From the NCBI RefSeq assembly GCF_020532825.1, contig NZ_MQTS01000148.1:1-64000 (forward strand): a stretch of DNA of 64,000 nt, read 5' to 3'. This DNA comes from Arthrobacter sp. SO3. Its GTDB lineage: Bacteria > Actinomycetota > Actinomycetes > Actinomycetales > Micrococcaceae. The notes below the pieces were generated by a model. The model saw nothing but the letters and a program-made list of their open reading frames with translations. It did no database searches and was not told where the DNA came from. Position numbers and translations under genes: made by a program. Of this stretch, positions 8,718 through 15,766 are shown one piece after another (position 1 is the first letter of the stretch; every line of letters starts with the position of its first letter).

Positions 8718-9728
8718 TTAGCGCACGGTGAGCAGGTTGCGCGGGTTGTCCACGAGGATGCGCCGGGCGTCTTCTTCGTTCAGGCCTTGGGCCTTGAGGA
8801 AAGGCACGAAAGTGGTCAGGAGGTGACTGTAGGGCAGATCGTAGTCCGGCTGTCCCTTGGCTACGCCGATCGAGTTGCCCGAAAGGATGATCTTGTCGGC
8901 GTGGCCGGCTTTGACCAGCTCAAGCACCAGTTCGGCGCGGTCGTGGTCGGTGAGGTAGTCCGCGTGGTCGTTCAGGCCCACGTGGTCGATGCCGACGAAT
9001 GCCCCACGGCGGGCCACGTCAACGGCGGCGCCGGCGGCGTCTTTACGGTCCAGGCCGCCGACCAGGACTCGGTCGGCCCCGATCTGCTCGTCCAGAACGA
9101 TGTCCAGATCATGCAGGGCATCGGCGCCGAAACGGATAGAGACCGGTATGCCGGTGGTTTTGGCGGCGCGGGCGGAGCCGCGGAACAGGCTTTCCTCAGT
9201 CGGTGTCATGCCGTTGCGGTCAGCGGTGGTGGTCACGAGCCCGGCCGCGCCGCGACGCTCGACGCGCGGCACCACCATGCCCTCGGTGACCTCCTTGGAG
9301 AAGAGGTCGGCGAACTTCTCGGCGGGCCACGGCGTCGGCGGGTTGGTTTGCGGGGTCAGGAAGTAGCCGCCGAGCATCTCTTCCGGGCCCATGCCCGTCG
9401 AGGCGACGATGTTCACACCGGTTGAGCGCGAGAGAGCCTCGTAGAGCTTCAGGTCGCGGCCGTGGAACATACCGGTGCTGTCGACGATCGTCTTTCCGCC
9501 GTGGTCGCGGAAGTCCGTCAGCTTCGCGGCCAGGATCTCGAAGATCTCTGCCCGGTCCATGGAGATGTCGGGGGCGTACTGGGCACCGGGCAGCACTGAC
9601 AGCAGGGCCTCATGGACCGCGACAACTCCCAGTTCAGAAGCGGGGACCGGCCCCAGGACCGTGTTGACGGTTCGCCCGGCCCGGGCAGGGAACGCGTCAC
9701 CGGCTTTGGCGGGTGTGGTGTGACTCAC
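8718..9728 (-). CDS. Phosphotriesterase-like protein with degenerate metal site (probable pseudoenzyme)
   Basis: A 336-residue paralogue of the next gene; the two share 'VNTVLG', 'VAVHE', 'GRD', 'DRVL' and 'DNP' blocks and align end to end. Relative to that gene, the second His of HxH is Ala41, the bridging Lys is Thr166, the two later His are Arg199 and Gly225, and the catalytic Asp is Asn286; only the first His (39) remains. A conventional binuclear centre cannot form. The frame is intact and leads the operon, so a non-catalytic or altered role is more likely than decay. The GTG start at 9728 has AGGAG 7 nt upstream; an upstream ATG at 9824 is not needed. Confidence 0.85.
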   Translation of the reverse strand: MSHTTPAKAGDAFPARAGRTVNTVLGPVPASELGVVAVHEALLSVLPGAQYAPDISMDRAEIFEILAAKLTDFRDHGGKTIVDSTGMFHGRDLKLYEALSRSTGVNIVASTGMGPEEMLGGYFLTPQTNPPTPWPAEKFADLFSKEVTEGMVVPRVERRGAAGLVTTTADRNGMTPTEESLFRGSARAAKTTGIPVSIRFGADALHDLDIVLDEQIGADRVLVGGLDRKDAAGAAVDVARRGAFVGIDHVGLNDHADYLTDHDRAELVLELVKAGHADKIILSGNSIGVAKGQPDYDLPYSHLLTTFVPFLKAQGLNEEDARRILVDNPRNLLTVR

Positions 9729-9830
9729 TTGGCTTCTCCTTGAAGGTCGGTACTGGTGCGGAGGTGCGGAGGTGCCGCGGAGCCTGACCGTGCCGTCGCT
9801 CCCTTGCGGTGTAGCCAGCATCACATATTG

Positions 9831-9847
9831 CTTTACATAGTGTCAAG
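9831..9847 (-). promoter_or_regulatory. Operator/promoter motif, leftward copy
   Basis: On the minus strand this reads CTTGACACTATGTAAAG, an imperfect palindrome (CTTGACA against TGTAAAG) containing a perfect -35 hexamer TTGACA. It points toward the six-gene leftward operon about 100 bp away. The outer sequence also gives TTGCTT/AAGCAA. Thirteen of 15 core positions match the rightward copy. A TetR operator is the natural guess. Confidence 0.65.
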
Positions 9848-9924
9848 CAAATAGGCGGTACGTATGTCTAATGACCATCAAGTTGCATTCAGAACGTTTA
9901 TGAAGCCAACAGTCCGTCAATGCT

Positions 9925-9941
9925 CTTGACATCATGTAAAC
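9925..9941 (+). promoter_or_regulatory. Operator/promoter motif, rightward copy
   Basis: CTTGACATCATGTAAAC on the plus strand carries TTGACA at 9926-9931. A possible -10 element CAGAAT lies 18 bp downstream at 9950-9955, about 110 bp before the MFS start codon. A regulator bound here would cover the -35 box. Both motif copies have the same orientation relative to their own operon. Confidence 0.65.
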
Positions 9942-10064
9942 CTTGGGCACAGAATGTGGCAGGCGCCACAACCATCTCCGGCCTCTGCCGGCTCTCGTCC
10001 GGCAGAGCAGCTTCTCTCTTGGCGCGCCACCGGAGTGTCGACCGGAAACAAAGGAGTTTCATTG

Positions 10065-11801
10065 ATGAGTCAGACCACCACTGCGCAGACGGGCACAGCG
10101 CCCAGCGGCGGCTCGGTACGAGCCACCTTCGTAGCCGCCTACAGCGCGGTTGCACTGGCCCAAATCACCAACGCACTGCCGGGTGCCCTCAACGGCACCT
10201 TTGCCGTGGAATTCCACACCTCGGGCGCGGGCCTGACCTGGATCGCGGGCATGTTCATGATGGGCATCGTGGTGTTTGAGCTCAGCTGGGGGCTCCTGGG
10301 AGACATGTTCGGCCGCAAGAGGCTGCTATATGCGGGCGCTGCAGTCAGCGTCGCCGGTTCCATCCTGGCGGCGCTGGCATCCACCACCGAAATGATGATT
10401 GCGGCGCAAGCGGTGGGCGGCATCGGAGCGGGCATCCTCTTCCCCATTTCGCTGTCCATGATCGCGGCGATCACTCCGGACCACCGCGCCCGGGCGAAGG
10501 TTATCGCCACCTGGGCCGGGTTCCTATCGCTGGGTGCGGTGATTTCCCCCATGCTTGCGGGCCTGACGGCACAGGCCTTCACGGTGGCGGGTCCTGTGGC
10601 GGGCGCCCCCAACGTCTTCAGCGGCTGGCGCGTGGCGTACTACATTGCCGCCGCGATCGCCGTCGGCGTCATTATCGTCGCGGTCCGGGCGAAAGACTCC
10701 GCAGCGGCCGAGGGCCGCAAACTGGACCTGCCCGGCCAGTTCACGCTCGCGTTCGGCCTGATCGCTGTCCTCTTCGCCACGGTGACGGCGGTCGACGCCG
10801 GCTTCGGCAGCGCCGAGGTCATCGCCAGCTACGTTGCAGGCGTCGTCCTCCTCGTCGCCTTCGTCGTCATCGAAACACGCACCCCGCAGCCGCTGATCCA
10901 CCTGTCGCTGTTCAGGAACAGCGCCTACTCGATCACCGGCATTGTTGCGGTCACCGGCATGTTCGCCTTCCTCGCGATCGCCTTCAGCACGAGTGTCGCC
11001 GTCGGCGGGCTCGCCCTCGCTGAAGCGTGGAAGGTCGGCGTGCTGTTCGTCTTCATCCAGGGTCCGGCCTTCGCCTTCATTCCCGTGGTGGGCTGGCTCA
11101 TCCACCATGTCGCCCCGCGCTGGGTGCTCACCGCCGGGTTTGCCTTCATGGCCGCCTCAGGATTCTGGCTCTCGACCTTCGCCCTGGGCGCGCCGGAAGC
11201 CTTCGGCGGAACTCCCTGGACGGCTTTCATTCCGCCGCTCCTGCTGCTGGGTATCGGGTTCGCGCTCACCGTCGGCTCCGTCACCGCCGTGGCGATCAAC
11301 ACCGTGCCGCCACAGCAAATCGGCATGGCTTCGGCCACGACCAACCTGCTGCGCGACCTCGGTTTCGCCCTTGGCCCCGTCATCGGCTCAGCCATCGCGT
11401 TCGGAGTCGGCGCCACGGCCTTCGCCGGACCCCTCGCCGGGATACTCGGCGGGGCAGGGCTGCCCGCCGACGCCGTCGCCGGGCTGGCGAACGTGCCGCC
11501 GCTGGGCTACCTCTCAGGCTGGGACGGCGTCATCGCGCAATTCACCGGGCAGGCAACGGCTGGCGGCGCACCCGCCCAGGCCGTGGACGGCATGGTCAAG
11601 GCCCTCACCTCTGCGCAGCTGCAGATCCAGGGCGCGGCCGGGACCTCCCTCGGCCAGGGGTTCCAGACTGTCTACCTCACCGCGGGCATCGCGGCGGCCC
11701 TCTCCGCTGTGCTGACCCTCTTCATCTCCGTACCGTCCTCGGCGCCCACACCCGATGCCATCGCGGAGACCACCGAAGCGAACGCCGAGGCGGCCGTCTA
11801 G
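10065..11801 (+). CDS. MFS transporter, DHA2-like (about 14 membrane segments)
   Basis: A 578-residue major facilitator with proton-driven export or uptake architecture. The loop 2-3 motif A appears as 'GLLGDMFGRKRLL', and the hydrophobic profile fits about 14 segments, with a long extracytoplasmic insertion near residues 465-540. The ATG at 10065 is chosen because AAAGGAG lies 8 nt upstream; an upstream in-frame ATG at 9954 would run through the promoter motif. It is first in the rightward operon, 48 nt before the P450, so it probably carries the pathway substrate or a toxic intermediate. Direction of transport is unknown. Confidence 0.87.
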   Translation: MSQTTTAQTGTAPSGGSVRATFVAAYSAVALAQITNALPGALNGTFAVEFHTSGAGLTWIAGMFMMGIVVFELSWGLLGDMFGRKRLLYAGAAVSVAGSILAALASTTEMMIAAQAVGGIGAGILFPISLSMIAAITPDHRARAKVIATWAGFLSLGAVISPMLAGLTAQAFTVAGPVAGAPNVFSGWRVAYYIAAAIAVGVIIVAVRAKDSAAAEGRKLDLPGQFTLAFGLIAVLFATVTAVDAGFGSAEVIASYVAGVVLLVAFVVIETRTPQPLIHLSLFRNSAYSITGIVAVTGMFAFLAIAFSTSVAVGGLALAEAWKVGVLFVFIQGPAFAFIPVVGWLIHHVAPRWVLTAGFAFMAASGFWLSTFALGAPEAFGGTPWTAFIPPLLLLGIGFALTVGSVTAVAINTVPPQQIGMASATTNLLRDLGFALGPVIGSAIAFGVGATAFAGPLAGILGGAGLPADAVAGLANVPPLGYLSGWDGVIAQFTGQATAGGAPAQAVDGMVKALTSAQLQIQGAAGTSLGQGFQTVYLTAGIAAALSAVLTLFISVPSSAPTPDAIAETTEANAEAAV

Positions 11802-11849
11802 GACTGACGGCTTCACCCACGACCACCCACCATCCGCAAGGAGAACACC

Positions 11850-13022
11850 GTGACTGCACCCATCGAATCAGACATCGACATCTGGGATGACGATATCCTC
11901 GTCGATCCCTACCCCACCTACGCCGCGCTGCGCGAGCAGGCCGCAGTGGTCCACCTGCCCAAGAACGGCCTGTACGTCCTGACGCACTACGACGTCATCC
12001 GCGACGCACTCGGCGATCCGGAAACCTTCTCGTCCACCAGCATCGGCTTCAACCCCATGGTGAATGAGGCGCTGCAGGGCACCTCGCTTGCCTCGGACCC
12101 GCCCGTTCACACGCAGCTCCGCGCCACGCTGTCCCAGAACCTCACCCCCCGCGCGCTCCGCAGCCTGAAAGTCGTCATCGACGAGAAGGCGGACAAGCTC
12201 GTCGCCGAGCTTGCCGCCAGCGGCAGTTTCGAGGCCATCGATTCGCTGGCCCGTGCCTTCCCGATCGAAATCGTGGCCGACCTCATTGGATTCAGTGGCC
12301 ACGTCAAGGACAACATGCTGCGCTGGGGCCAGGCCGCAATGCAGGTCATCGGCCCGCTGAACCAGCGCACCCAGGAGAGCTTCCCGATCGCCGGCGAGCT
12401 CTACGGCTGGTGCTCCTCGGTCACCGCCGAGGACCTCATGCCAGGCTCAATCGGCCGCGGAATCTTCGACGCCGAGACCCGGGGCGATATCCCCAAAGGC
12501 TCCGCAGGGCACATCATCCACCAGTACCTGGGGGCAGGCGTCGACACGACGATCGCCTCAATCGGGAACATCGTGGCACTGTTCGGCCACTACCCGGAGC
12601 AGTTCGAGCTGGTCCGGAAGAACCCGGAGCTCGTCCCCGCAGCTTTCGCCGAGGTGCTGCGTTACTGGGCACCCGTCCACATCTGGGGCCGCAAGGCAAC
12701 GCGCGACGTTGAAATCGACGGAGTCACCATTCCTGCAGGCGCCCAGGTCGGCATCCTCTTTGGCGCCGGCAACCGGGACCCGCGGCACTACGAAAATCCC
12801 GACACCTTTGACGTGACACGCAACCCGATGGACCACCTCTCCTTCGGCTACGGACCGCACGGCTGCGCAGGACAGGGCCTGGCGAAACTTGAAGCGCACG
12901 CGATCATCGAGGCACTTGCCCGCAGGGTAAAAACGCTGACGATCTCCGACGAGGTCCGCGAACCCAGCAACATCACGCGGAGCCTCGAATTGCTCCAGGT
13001 CGAAAAGGTGGTGGCAGCATGA
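11850..13022 (+). CDS. Cytochrome P450 (class I, bacterial)
   Basis: A 390-residue soluble P450 starting at GTG after an AAGGAG. The I-helix oxygen-activation motif is 'LGAGVDTT' with A229-G-V-D-T-T234; the K-helix E-x-x-R is E268-R271; the heme loop is 'SFGYGPHGCAGQG' with the thiolate ligand Cys339. The C-terminal half resembles CYP199/CYP101-type enzymes that hydroxylate or demethylate small aromatic acids or terpenes. That resemblance is from memory of family sequences, not a search. It overlaps the ferredoxin gene by ATGA and is followed by a reductase, giving a complete electron-transfer chain. Confidence 0.95.
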   Translation: MTAPIESDIDIWDDDILVDPYPTYAALREQAAVVHLPKNGLYVLTHYDVIRDALGDPETFSSTSIGFNPMVNEALQGTSLASDPPVHTQLRATLSQNLTPRALRSLKVVIDEKADKLVAELAASGSFEAIDSLARAFPIEIVADLIGFSGHVKDNMLRWGQAAMQVIGPLNQRTQESFPIAGELYGWCSSVTAEDLMPGSIGRGIFDAETRGDIPKGSAGHIIHQYLGAGVDTTIASIGNIVALFGHYPEQFELVRKNPELVPAAFAEVLRYWAPVHIWGRKATRDVEIDGVTIPAGAQVGILFGAGNRDPRHYENPDTFDVTRNPMDHLSFGYGPHGCAGQGLAKLEAHAIIEALARRVKTLTISDEVREPSNITRSLELLQVEKVVAA

Positions 13023-13213
13023 AGATCGAACTGGACCGGCCGCGCTGCGAAGGACACGGCCTGTGCGAGGAAGCCGCACCTGAGCTGATGCATCTGGATG
13101 ACGACGGCGAACTGGTCATCGATGTGCCGGAGGTGGACGGGGCGGAGCTTGACGCTGCCAAGGCGGCGGTCAGGGTCTGCCCGGTGGCCGCCCTGCGATT
13201 GGCGGCGGCATGA
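13019..13213 (+). CDS. Small 3Fe-4S-type ferredoxin, P450 redox partner
   Basis: A 64-residue ferredoxin with cluster ligands C10, C16 and C54 (followed by Pro). The second position of the usual C-x2-C-x2-C is His13, giving C-x2-H-x2-C. Such P450-linked actinobacterial ferredoxins carry a 3Fe-4S or His-influenced cluster. It is coupled by ATGA overlaps to the P450 upstream and to the reductase downstream, which strongly supports a dedicated chain from NAD(P)H through reductase and ferredoxin to the P450. Confidence 0.93.
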   Translation: MKIELDRPRCEGHGLCEEAAPELMHLDDDGELVIDVPEVDGAELDAAKAAVRVCPVAALRLAAA

Positions 13214-14409
13214 CGATGCGCAGGATCGTGGTGGTCGGAAACGGCATCGCCGGGCTCACGGCCTGCGACTCACTGCGCTCGGCCGGCTTCGACGGCGAGC
13301 TCACGGTTGTGGGTGCCGAGCGCCATCATCCCTACAGCCGCCCGGCCCTGTCGAAGGCGCTGCTGCATGGCAACGACGCCCTCCAGGCGCACGAGCTCCC
13401 CGAGCCGACCCACGCTGCAACGGAGCTGCTCGGCATCAGCGCCACGGGCCTGGACGTCGACGCCCGGCTGGTCCGCCTCGACGGGGGCGGTGAACTGCCG
13501 TATGACGGCCTCGTCATCGCCTCCGGCTCCCGCGCGAAAAGTCTCGTCCCCGTGCAGGGAGCGGGAGTGCCTCGAGAGGACGGCTTCCACCGGGAGCTCA
13601 CCCTGCGTACCATCGAGGATGCGATCCTCCTCAAGGAACGCGTGGCATCGCGCCCCTCGGTCATCGTGATCGGCGGCGGACCGCTCGGCATGGAGGTCGC
13701 GTCCGGGTGCCTGCACGCGGGCTGCGAGGTCACCGTCGTCTCCGACGTCAAGCCACTGTCGCGTCAGCTTGGCGCCCATTTGGCCGACATCTTCACCTCC
13801 GCCGCCATCCGGCGCGGACTGCGGGTGGTTGGCAGCGGCAAGGCCCGTTTGATCGATCATGGGGCCGGGACGCGGGTTGTCCTCGCCGACGGTACTGAAC
13901 ATGCGGCGGATCTCGTGGTCACCGCCATCGGCGACGAGCCGAATGTCGGCTGGCTGGCCGGCTCTGACCTCCTCACGAACGGGTCGCTGCGTGTCGATTC
14001 GCGCGGCCGGGTCCGGGCGGACATCGTGGCAGCGGGCGACGTGGCGTTCTTCCCCACCCTCCGAGGCATGCAACGGGTTCCGCTGTGGACGAGCGCCATC
14101 GACCAGGCCAAGGTCGCGGCGGTCGGCCTGCTGCAGGGCGATGCCGCACCGGAGCTCAACTTCACGCCGTATTTCTGGACGGAGGGCTTCGGAGTGTCGC
14201 TCAAATCGGTCGGCTTTACACCGGTGGCGGGTACCCCGGACTTCTGCGAACCGGGCCGGGAGAACGGGTCGGTGCTCATGCGCTGGCAGAACGACGACGG
14301 CTCCGGGACCGCCGCCGCGGTCAACTACCGGATCCCGATCCCCAAACTGCGCCGGCTGGCGGACGCCGGTCCGGCCGCACTGCGTCCCGCGGCCGCCGCC
14401 CGGGTCTGA
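13210..14409 (+). CDS. Ferredoxin reductase, FAD/NAD(P)-dependent
   Basis: A 399-residue pyridine nucleotide-disulfide-oxidoreductase-fold protein. The FAD Rossmann motif is 'VVVGNGIAGLTA' (G10-x-G-x-x-G15), and the NAD(P) motif is 'VIGGGPLGMEVASG' (about 153-166). The C-terminal FAD motif is in 'RADIVAAGDVAFFP'. There is no redox-active C-x4-C near the N-terminus, as expected for oxygenase-type ferredoxin reductases. An ATG at 13216 is an alternative start. It transfers electrons from NAD(P)H to the adjacent ferredoxin. The TetR gene follows 28 nt downstream and may be co-transcribed. Confidence 0.93.
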   Translation: MTMRRIVVVGNGIAGLTACDSLRSAGFDGELTVVGAERHHPYSRPALSKALLHGNDALQAHELPEPTHAATELLGISATGLDVDARLVRLDGGGELPYDGLVIASGSRAKSLVPVQGAGVPREDGFHRELTLRTIEDAILLKERVASRPSVIVIGGGPLGMEVASGCLHAGCEVTVVSDVKPLSRQLGAHLADIFTSAAIRRGLRVVGSGKARLIDHGAGTRVVLADGTEHAADLVVTAIGDEPNVGWLAGSDLLTNGSLRVDSRGRVRADIVAAGDVAFFPTLRGMQRVPLWTSAIDQAKVAAVGLLQGDAAPELNFTPYFWTEGFGVSLKSVGFTPVAGTPDFCEPGRENGSVLMRWQNDDGSGTAAAVNYRIPIPKLRRLADAGPAALRPAAAARV

Positions 14410-14437
14410 GGCAGCACACCACCGTTAGGATTGAGCT

Positions 14438-15052
14438 ATGTCGTCGCTGCGAGAAGCCCAGAAGAAGCTCACCCGCGACGTGATCGTGGAGCGCGCGCTT
14501 GAGCTGTTCACTGAGAAAGGTTACGCCGCGACCACCATCGACGAGATCGCTGCAGCGGCCGGCACCACCAGGGTGACTTTCTACGCCTACTATCCGTCAC
14601 GCAGTGATCTGATGCGGGACTTCATGGCGCGCGTCAACGCCGTGCTGGACCGTGCGGACGGCCCGGAGAGCGGCTCCACGGCACTCGACCTCGTTGACGT
14701 GGTGCGCGCAGGAGAGCTGCCGGGCATTCTGGCCTGGCTGGAGTCGCGGGCGGCGCTATGGCCGGTCTTCCGCCCTTACCTCGACGTGCTCGACGAGGCC
14801 GCCGCCGTCGACCGCGAAGTACGCGCCATGGTCGAGCGATGGCATGAGGAGGTTATCTCCGACCTGGTCCGCGGAATGCGGCTGGCCGGGTGCTTCTCGG
14901 AAGAAACCCACCATATCCGCGGAACCCTCGCCTTCACCTCACTCGACTACGTGGCCACGCTCTGGACACGGCGCAAGTTTGAACCAAATCGCGAACACGC
15001 GCTCGAGATACTCGCCGAGAATTGGTACCACCTGCTCTGCGACGAAGGCTGA
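14438..15052 (+). CDS. TetR family regulator, right boundary of the catabolic island
   Basis: A 204-residue TetR protein with the helix-turn-helix at about residues 8-55 ('YAATTIDEIAAAAGTTRVTF' then 'YAYYPSR'). It is a paralogue of the TetR at 2270, similar along the DNA-binding domain and at the C-terminal 'ENWYHLLC' end, while the ligand domain has diverged more. It follows the ferredoxin reductase in the same direction, so it is probably part of the rightward transcript and autoregulated through the central operator region. Which of the two TetR proteins binds the central motifs cannot be settled from sequence. Confidence 0.9.
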   Translation: MSSLREAQKKLTRDVIVERALELFTEKGYAATTIDEIAAAAGTTRVTFYAYYPSRSDLMRDFMARVNAVLDRADGPESGSTALDLVDVVRAGELPGILAWLESRAALWPVFRPYLDVLDEAAAVDREVRAMVERWHEEVISDLVRGMRLAGCFSEETHHIRGTLAFTSLDYVATLWTRRKFEPNREHALEILAENWYHLLCDEG

Positions 15053-15078
15053 GAGGCCGGCCGACGCCGGCACTGGAG

Positions 15079-15114
15079 AAAAAATGCCCCGGACGCCTTG
15101 CGGTGTCCAGGGCA
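15079..15114. terminator. Terminator-like hairpin after the island
   Basis: TGCCCCGGACGCC (15085-15097) and GGTGTCCAGGGCA (15102-15114) form a 13-step stem with one mismatch and one G-T pair around a TTGC loop. Six A residues (15079-15084) precede it, giving a U-tract for minus-strand transcripts; the plus side has only GTTGGGT. It lies 30 nt after the TetR stop. Confidence 0.5.
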
Positions 15115-15209
15115 GTTGGGTCCCCAGCCGATGCAGGAGCCGCTCGTGGGGCTCGAGCCCCAGGAGGTCCCGGATCCGGCCAGCTCGGCCCGAAGCCTAT
15201 GCTTATGGA

Positions 15210-15683
15210 ATGGAAAGTGTTGGGGCAGCTGACGGATCAGCGACGGCTGTGGACCACCTGGCCCTGGCCGTGTCATTGATCGACATTTCCTCCGATGTCC
15301 GCCGGAAGTCGCTCAATGACACCGGCGTCCGGCCGTTGTCGAACGGCGTGCTGGAAATCCTCCGCGTCATTGAAAACCACCCCGGCATCACCGTCGCGGA
15401 AGTCGCCTCCCGTCTGGGCCGGCAGTTCAGCAACGTCAGTGTCCAGCTCCGCGAGCTGGTCGCGGCGGGCCTCGTCACCCGTACCCGCGATGCCGCCGAC
15501 AAGCGCTACGTTGCCCTCCATCCCACGGCGGAGTCCCTGCGGATCAAGTCGCTCCTTGAGGGCGCCTGGGCGGATGCATTGGCCTCGGCGAGTGCCCGGC
15601 TGCGACCCGACGAGCGCGAGCAGATCGCAGCCAGCCTGCCGGCCCTGCAGCGCCTGGCTTCGATCCTCGCCGAGCCGGAGTAA
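15210..15683 (+). CDS. MarR family transcriptional regulator
   Basis: A 157-residue winged-helix regulator. The MarR domain is seen in 'LEILRVIENHPGITVAEVAS', the recognition helix 'RQFSNVSVQLRELVAAGLV' and the wing 'TRTRDAADKRYVALHPTAE'. The ATG at 15210 fits the family length; upstream the frame is open but not protein-like. It lies 83 bp ahead of an MFS exporter, with a perfect palindrome in the gap, the common MarR-drug-efflux arrangement. It probably represses the exporter, releasing it on binding an unknown phenolic or drug-like ligand. Confidence 0.87.
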   Translation: MESVGAADGSATAVDHLALAVSLIDISSDVRRKSLNDTGVRPLSNGVLEILRVIENHPGITVAEVASRLGRQFSNVSVQLRELVAAGLVTRTRDAADKRYVALHPTAESLRIKSLLEGAWADALASASARLRPDEREQIAASLPALQRLASILAEPE

Positions 15684-15725
15684 CCCGGATCACCCCCAAT
15701 ATGGTCCTAAGCCAGGGCCGGCAAG

Positions 15726-15745
15726 TACTTATACTTTTATAAGTA
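15726..15745. promoter_or_regulatory. Probable MarR operator (perfect palindrome)
   Basis: TACTTATActttTATAAGTA is a perfect 8-bp inverted repeat with a 4-bp centre, in an AT-rich patch unlike its surroundings, 21 bp before the MFS start codon at 15767. The size and AT content match MarR-family operators. It likely overlaps the -10 region of the exporter promoter. Confidence 0.75.
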
Positions 15746-15766
15746 TTATTACTTTGAAGGGTGAAA

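Larger units (their letters stand above)
9729..10064. promoter_or_regulatory. Divergent promoter region of the catabolic island
   Basis: The 336-bp gap between the leftward operon (GTG at 9728) and the rightward MFS-P450 operon (ATG at 10065) holds no credible gene. It is more AT-rich in its centre than the surrounding coding DNA and contains two copies of a TTGACA-bearing motif in mirrored orientation, annotated separately. AAAGGAG at 10050-10056 is the ribosome site for the MFS gene. The sequence GGTGCGGA is repeated directly near 9754-9770. Confidence 0.75.
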
